A DNA stretch of 64,000 nt. Origin: Alisma plantago-aquatica. Taxonomy: Eukaryota > Streptophyta > Magnoliopsida > Alismatales > Alismataceae. Each line of letters opens with the position of its first letter. The first letter of the stretch is position 1. The notes beneath the pieces were generated by a model. That model had not been told where the DNA came from, did not search any database, and saw only the letters and a program-made list of their open reading frames with translations. The stretch lies in assembly GCA_963693085.1 (NCBI GenBank), contig OY856411.1, positions 65,592,001 through 65,656,000 on the forward strand. Reading direction: 5' to 3'. The translations under genes and the position numbers were made by a program. Shown in pieces: positions 58,047 through 64,000 of the stretch.

Positions 58047-61000
58047 GACTCCCACTTGCACTGCGAGCCAATCACCCTTGAATCATATTCATAGTGATCT
58101 CTAAACATGTCCCACATGTTACTGTGCTTTAGTGCTTAACATAGTGAGTAATGGAAACACCTTGCCAAAGTCTGTATAAATTGCATGTCTCTCATCTCTT
58201 CACTGTACGTTACACGTATGAGATGGAGTTGCCGTAATATGCGATCTAGTATTCCATTGCTAACTTTTAGCCACATTGCATGATCAAGGATTCTAGACTT
58301 GTCATCAATGAGTGGAATATAAGTTCATCTCATGAACTTTCAAATCCATATAGTATCGACTGCTGTTCACTAACACACAGATACTCGGCATTTCCTTTTA
58401 AATGGTTTTATTGGAACACTTTTAATTATCAACAAACTTTCACTTTTATACATCCTATGTATATTTTGCGATTAATTTTCTGTCCTTTCGGAAGTTCGCA
58501 TCAATGTAACTCTTTACATCAAACTCTTCCTTATCTCCATAGAACTAGTACTTCCCAAGTACTTATCAAGTTCTTATGGTATTCCAGTAACCCTTACTGG
58601 AAGTAGACATACATCCACTCGTCATGTCCTACATACGAGTTATCAGGATGAGCACATCATATTGCCATGTCCTACATACAAGATGATGAATGCATTTTAT
58701 TCTCGCCATGTCATACATGCAAGACAATGGGATGATTACATACATGATAGATCCATATCTATTCTTAGTGTTCCCATTCTTCATAAGAATTGGACACTTG
58801 GCCTTGGGATACTAATATCCATATAACATGCACAAGTTTTCTCCCACTGAATCTGTGCATACTGAACCCTTCAGTACAGATTGCCAATGTATGCTCTCTC
58901 TTTTCCAGGTCAAGAGATTTGTCAAGAACTATCTCTATATATCTCTATTCCCATCACATAGGAAACATCTCTATCTTCCTTAAAGATAATTTCCACTTTT
59001 GGATTTCCATTTTAGAACATTTCCATTTCACATCAATATGTGGAATGTGAATACGCTCCCACTAAATCACAGATCCCTTCTTTATCTTTGACATATCAGT
59101 CAAACCCTTTGACTATATCATCAAAGTAAAGATCCAATTCTGAGTTGCTTGTACTCAATCAATCACATTGATTAGTCCATTGTAACTTATAGACTTCATT
59201 TGCATTAGTGGATTCATAAACCTTATAGGTTGTGTCACGTACACATCCTTGTTTAATTCCTCATAGGAATGTGGTTTTAGTATCCACATGCCAAATGTCT
59301 TAGTCATTAAGTTGCAATCAACAAGCATCATCCTTCTCAAAATGTTATCCATGTGTCTTAACACTTAATACTCATTTGTACTTATGTATTTCATCCAATG
59401 AGTACTACCATCAAGGTCATACCTTATGGTTCACATGGAAATCATTTAGGATGTAATGATCATAAATCATAACTCAAAATTCAGTTCCTCATATTCATCT
59501 AGATAGTTGACTCATCATATGAACAACTCATCATATAGATAATTGAGGTGTATCTGTCAAGGATATAAGAACTCACAACCCTTGTGATTCTTAATTTCCT
59601 TTATTAGTGTGGGGTATTCTTTTATTAAGAAGAATTCAGTTATTTGATAATCATTCTCTAACTCCTTAGAGTATGATTCCTTCTTGATTTAGACATCACC
59701 ATGCCTTAATCATGAGTTCACTATGATACATTATCATAATCACTCGTAAGGATCTCAAACATTTGGTTCAAGTGTTTCATTCATTGATCTCATCAAGAAT
59801 TAACACTTTACCAAATTTGCACTTCATCTATGAAAATCTTGAACACTTCAAGATATTCATATTGGTATTTCTCTAAACACCGTTTGAAGTATTAGCATTT
59901 GTTCCAATGGGTATGTAAATACATCACATGTATTATACCTAATAGGACAATCATTCTCACACTACCATTAGTGAAGATTGATTAATCATGTACAAGAGAT
60001 TCATGTCTCTTACTGGTTCTCTAACCAAAAGAGTCTAGATTTATCCATCATATGGAAACTAGAAATGAATTTCTCATGATTGATGCTAATTTGATTGTTT
60101 GAGTTATCAATAACTTTAGGTATCATTTTATCTTATACATACCATGTATTACAAGATAAACAAGGCATTGCCACAAAGATCATATCTTTAAGATTGAAAC
60201 ATCAACTTTATTAATTGCCATCATTGTCATACAATATGCAAAAATAAAGTGTTTCTATCTATTGGCAGTATATGAAATAGCAGTTCTCAACTCTATTTCG
60301 TGCCCTTTAGGCTGAAATAAGCTGAAAGATACTCCTATCTATGGCCGCAACACTTGCTCCAATGATGGGTACTTCTTTCTTGGTCCTTTCACAAAGTCCA
60401 TCACTTCTTTGTTGATATTGCATATCATATATGACATATCCATATCTTGGTATCATATACCACAGATAAAGAAGTGGTTCATTTCCTGATACCTTAGGTG
60501 GAGATCTCCATCCCCTCCATCTTCTTTTGTTCTTCCAGATATAGAGGGCAATTCCCTCATACACCCTTTCCCCATGTGCCTTGAGGCTGAAGATGGCTTG
60601 GATTGCTGGCTAGCATCAGAACACTTCTTTGCTTTGCCCTTATCCTTGCCCTTAAGAATTACCTTTCTATTTGATCACATCAAAGATTATGGTTTGTCTT
60701 TCTTCATCTTTGCCTTTACTATCCTCAACATGTCCAACAACTCTGTCAACGCTTGTCCAAGTTGTTCATGTTGTAGCTTATCATGAATTGTATGATCCTC
60801 GCAACATTTGCAGTATCATACCAATAGCCAACTCTTGGCTCAGAGGGAATCCTTCTTAGTCAGGTTTTTCCACATACCCAATCACATTGAGTGTGTGAAT
60901 ACCTTACTGGATCTCCTTCTGTCATGACATACTAGGATAGTATCTTGGAGACATCATATGTCTCATGTTGTCTCTGCAACTCACAGTTCAGAGAACACAA

Positions 61001-62658
61001 CATCAAGCACTCCTCATCAATGTCATCCTTGGTATGCTTCCATAAGCATACTTTCAGCCATTGATGTGGTGGGATCGAGTTCATCTGGTTCTGGTATAAC
61101 TAGGATTTGGAGCTTTCGCTCTTTGAGAACACTTCTCACCATCCTAACCAGTCGTGGAATTATTCCCATTTAATTTGTTAGTTTCAAAGACTGATCGCAA
61201 ATAAAGTGATTTGTTGATTAACCATTTATTTTAACAAAAGGAAATATATGCAATTTTAAGTCCAAAACTCCTTTTGACTTGTTTGATTGATTTGAAAAGT
61301 TGACGATATAATTAGGCCTTTAATTAATTATTGCTCCCACTATTTTACTTCAAATTGATAGCCCTCACCATCAATTCGGAAGATTGCAGCGTACAACCTT
61401 CTAGTGGGCAAGATCCTGAAATCCTCTAAGCCATGGACCAGCTAGGGCTGTCACCCACAACATAGATCTCTCAGGTAGGCAACTTTTGCCAATTGCATCA
61501 TATGCAACTCTTGATAAGATGTCATCTACAACTCCTTGCAATGATCATCTCCATGCCTCAAGGCGCTAGATCCTATCTAGGTCACCTTGTTAAGTCCGAC
61601 CCAAAGCAAACACGATGAATATGCACCCTGCTAGGGCAGACCCACACATTCATCCTTCACGCTTCCATGAGGTAGACGGTGCACCACGCTAGGGCGTGCC
61701 CACACTTGGTCGAACAAGCTTTTCACGTGTGTCGCATTTGGAAGGCATCTAAAACTTAATATTTTAATGAGGGATTTGGTTTTATATACATATACATATC
61801 CAATCACCACAATACATAGTATGTATCATATACATGCTATATCCCACAGAAAACATGCACAAACGATAAAAAGCGATGATTATGGCCATCCTAATGTGAT
61901 TCCTCGAGCCAAGAGGAATCACGGTCATCTAGGTCTACATCACATGCAACCTGTACAAGATGAACTTTGTGCCTTGCCATCCGAGTGGATCAATTCATCA
62001 CATGAATGATCTGTACTCTCCAGCCGGTCATCTGGGTGCCACCAGCCGATTGGTTGGCTCCTCCAACCGATCAGTTCACCTAGTCGTCGTGCATCTCGTC
62101 ATGTCCGCCACCCGCTCGTCTCGCTCCTCGAACCGGTCATCAACCGATCGGTTCACTCCTTGAACCGACCGTCTGGAAAGTCAACCGATTGGTTCACTCC
62201 TTGAACTGATCGTCTGAGCAGTCGTCTTGATGTCCGACGGTCTTCGACATAACAGGAAATAAAATTTATCCTATTTATTACATTGCTTTAAAAGGAGAAA
62301 CCCCGAGTTGCATTCGGGGGGAGCAAAGGTAGGAAAGAATCTCGAATTATTTCGAGTTACATCAGGAATAAGAGAGGGAAGATAGGTGCGCAGACCGAGA
62401 TGCAAGCAACCACAAACAACCACACACAGATAGGTGTTTATAGGCCATAATCACGCTACATACATCCACCACAAAACTCGTTTAAGGGCGACGCGTATCG
62501 AGTGCATTAATAATACATATCATATATGTAATTAGGGATTTGTGGATTTAGGATTGGACATGCATAAAGCCGATATTATTCGCATCGCATGCAATAAATA
62601 AAGGCGACAAACCAAAATCGATCATATCGATATTCCTAAAATATAGAGTAGTTGACGT
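58047..62658 (-). pseudogene. Copia #5 gag-pol, heavily degraded
   Basis: Only fragments can be read on the minus strand. A gag C-terminal stretch is HDKLQHEQLGQALTELLDML, with the basic KGKDKGKAKK region after it (60780-60600). A knuckle-like region with frameshift lies at about 60560. A protease-flanking piece (EVPIIGASVAA, about 60360) corresponds to #4 at 55640. An RT piece (NKDVYVTQPIRFMNPLMQMK, about 59255) corresponds to the NGNLLEDVYM region of #4. Traces of RNase H lie near 58100-58600. No frame exceeds about 110 codons, so the element cannot supply its own enzymes. Confidence 0.75.
62044..62215. promoter_or_regulatory. Palindrome cluster in leader of Copia #5
   Basis: AGCCGATTGGTT (62044), AACCGATCAGTT (62065), AACCGGTC (62131), AACCGATCGGTT (62142), AACCGACCGTCT (62163), AACCGATTGGTT (62183) and AACTGATCGTCT (62204). 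Spacing is again 20-21 bp within clusters. It lies about 440-615 nt downstream of the primer binding site, in transcribed sequence before gag. Confidence 0.65.
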
Positions 62659-62671
62659 GGCTCTGATACCA
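62659..62671 (-). other. Primer binding site (initiator tRNA-Met)
   Basis: Minus-strand TGGTATCAGAGCC directly after the 5' LTR end. Confidence 0.92.
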
Positions 62672-62672
62672 C

Positions 62673-64000
62673 TGTTGGGTTTTAGGGGAGACAGAGAAGG
62701 TAGCAGAAACAAAAATTTCTCCCCAAACCCATACCGAGGAAATGCGTCAACGTCTATATAATAGGAAAGGATGGTTTGTGGAATCATACCTTGTCCCGAG
62801 GCTTGCTTGGCGACAATACCTCGTGCAATGCACAGTCTTCAACTACGGTCTTGGACGGTGTCTGTGCAGCTCCTGGTCGCACCGGGAATGACAACTCCTC
62901 CTCCTACCAGACTGTCGGATGACAGTTGTCCTCCTGAGCGGCAGTGTCCTCCCGCCTCTGTAGTAGTCCACACGGACCACCTGGAACTCCACTCTCCTTG
63001 TCCCACAAGGAAGTGGAAGGAGTCGCACCCTCCTGTTGACGTACTAGTCACCAACACACTCTCCTGCTACCAGTTGCAACTGCAGTTGTCTTTCCCTTGT
63101 TGCACCTCCCTTTTGCGGGAAGCACTTGCTCGGGATCTCTCACGGTTACCAAAACCAGAGAGGACGACAACTTCGCAAAGCAACCAGCTTGCATTGAGTT
63201 GTACTCTGAGAAGCCCCCAATACCCCTATATATATAGGTGGGTCATGGGATAGGGTTCTCTGTGCCCGGAAATATGGGACTAAAGCAGGAGTAGAAGGGT
63301 TCGAGATTTTCCACAAAAAGCAACCAACTCGCAACCTGAACCGATCGGTTCACAAGTGAACCGGTCGGTTGGGGACCTGAACCGGTCGATTGGAGCACCA
63401 ACCGATCGGTTGGGACCCATGAGCCGATCGGTTCACTTCTGAACTGGTCGGTTCGTGGTCCTGGTCGGTTCCCGATTGACTTTCCTTCTTTCGTTTCTAA
63501 TTGGTATCGAATACCAATCATATTCCCAATCAAATTGGACAAGTGAAAATCAAGGAAAATTCTCACCGACCTGACTTTCCCAACTTGCTCAGTTGCACCA
63601 GTTGAACCGATCGGTTCAACACTTGAACCGCTCGTTTCACCCTGGGCTTGAGCCGACCGGTTTAGCAACCTCAGCCGACCGGTTCAACACTTGAACCGAT
63701 CGGTTGGGAGTACAGGTTGTGCAGAATCAGTCAAATGCGATTTCAATCAATCTGATACTCCAATCAATGCGTCCAACACCTTGAACCATATGATATTGAG
63801 CTATCAACTGATTGAGTGTTTAATTGAACTACTAAACTCCTTTAGTAATCAATCTAAACATTGCTTTGTGGACAAAACTCCTCTTCTAGGTTAAATCCTA
63901 TGTGTGTGACCTTGCAGGTCCATTTCACGTTGGCAGTGAAAGTCCATAACACTTATGACTTCACAAGCAAAGAGCGGTGCCTAGTCACACATCAGTGCTA
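62673..64000 (-). repeat. 5' LTR of Copia #5 (partial, runs off window)
   Basis: Plus-strand text from TGTTGGGTTTTAGGGGAGA, collinear with 55803-57150. TATA box 63226-63237. Palindrome array 63339-63705. The U3 start lies beyond the window. Confidence 0.92.
63339..63705. promoter_or_regulatory. Phased palindrome array in U3 (5' LTR)
   Basis: Same array as at 56469-56856 but with one unit fewer: the dyad at 56781 (AGCCGATCGGCT) and its spacer are missing. The first-to-last distance is 355 bp against 376 bp, a difference of exactly 21 bp. Some dyads carry point changes (AACCGGTCGATT, AACTGGTCGGTT). Confidence 0.8.

Larger units (their letters stand above)
55803..64000 (-). mobile_element. Copia element #5, minus strand, nested in #4
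   Basis: 3' LTR 55803-58046, internal region 58047-62672, primer site, and the 5' LTR from 62673 past the window end. The bases before the left end are TATAT. By eye the two LTRs differ at only some 30-40 positions in 1.25 kb, while the internal coding region is badly broken. Confidence 0.9.

Overview
This window looks like nuclear DNA of a flowering plant. It carries plant Copia and Gypsy LTR retrotransposons primed from initiator tRNA-Met, L1-type LINEs, a CACTA (En/Spm) transposon, a probable Helitron and one intact-looking intronless F-box gene of a plant-specific type. A monocot is possible but cannot be fixed from sequence alone. Nearly everything is transposon-derived, mostly broken and deeply nested; only the F-box gene looks like a working host gene.

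Layout. 1-2569 and 10784-11770: one decayed plus-strand LINE split by a pol-less Copia-type element (2570-10783), which itself holds a LINE-like retroposon (5193-7052). 13988-18195: a second, truncated member of the same Copia family that reaches protease. 18196-19785: 5' half of a minus-strand LINE. 19800-27120: an F-box neighbourhood with four copies of 5'-flank sequence, microsatellites, a MITE candidate, a probable Helitron (3' end 23720) carrying GC-rich foreign sequence, the F-box gene (24439-25785) and a broken 3' duplicate. 28017-33525: a 5'-truncated LINE with perfect 17-bp target duplications, containing a Tork-like Copia (to 33290). 33543-47990: pieces of a very long Gypsy-type LTR, split by a 7.45-kb CACTA element (35758-43211) that carries a Transposase_24 relic and a Ulp1-like protease gene. 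48000-64000: three minus-strand Copia elements nested in series (#3 holds #4, which holds #5).

Most notable signal. Copia #5 has 12-bp palindromes of the AACCGATCGGTT type, spaced 20-22 bp apart (about two DNA helical turns), starting about 100 bp upstream of the TATA box in both LTRs. A second cluster with the same spacing lies in the transcribed leader. The two LTR arrays differ by exactly one 21-bp unit. An independent Copia family (2570-10783 and 13988-18195) has a differently built dyad array (TCGGTCGA / TCGACCGA) in the same position relative to its TATA box. The sister element #4 has AT-rich DNA there instead. This looks like a repeatedly evolved, modular U3 architecture.
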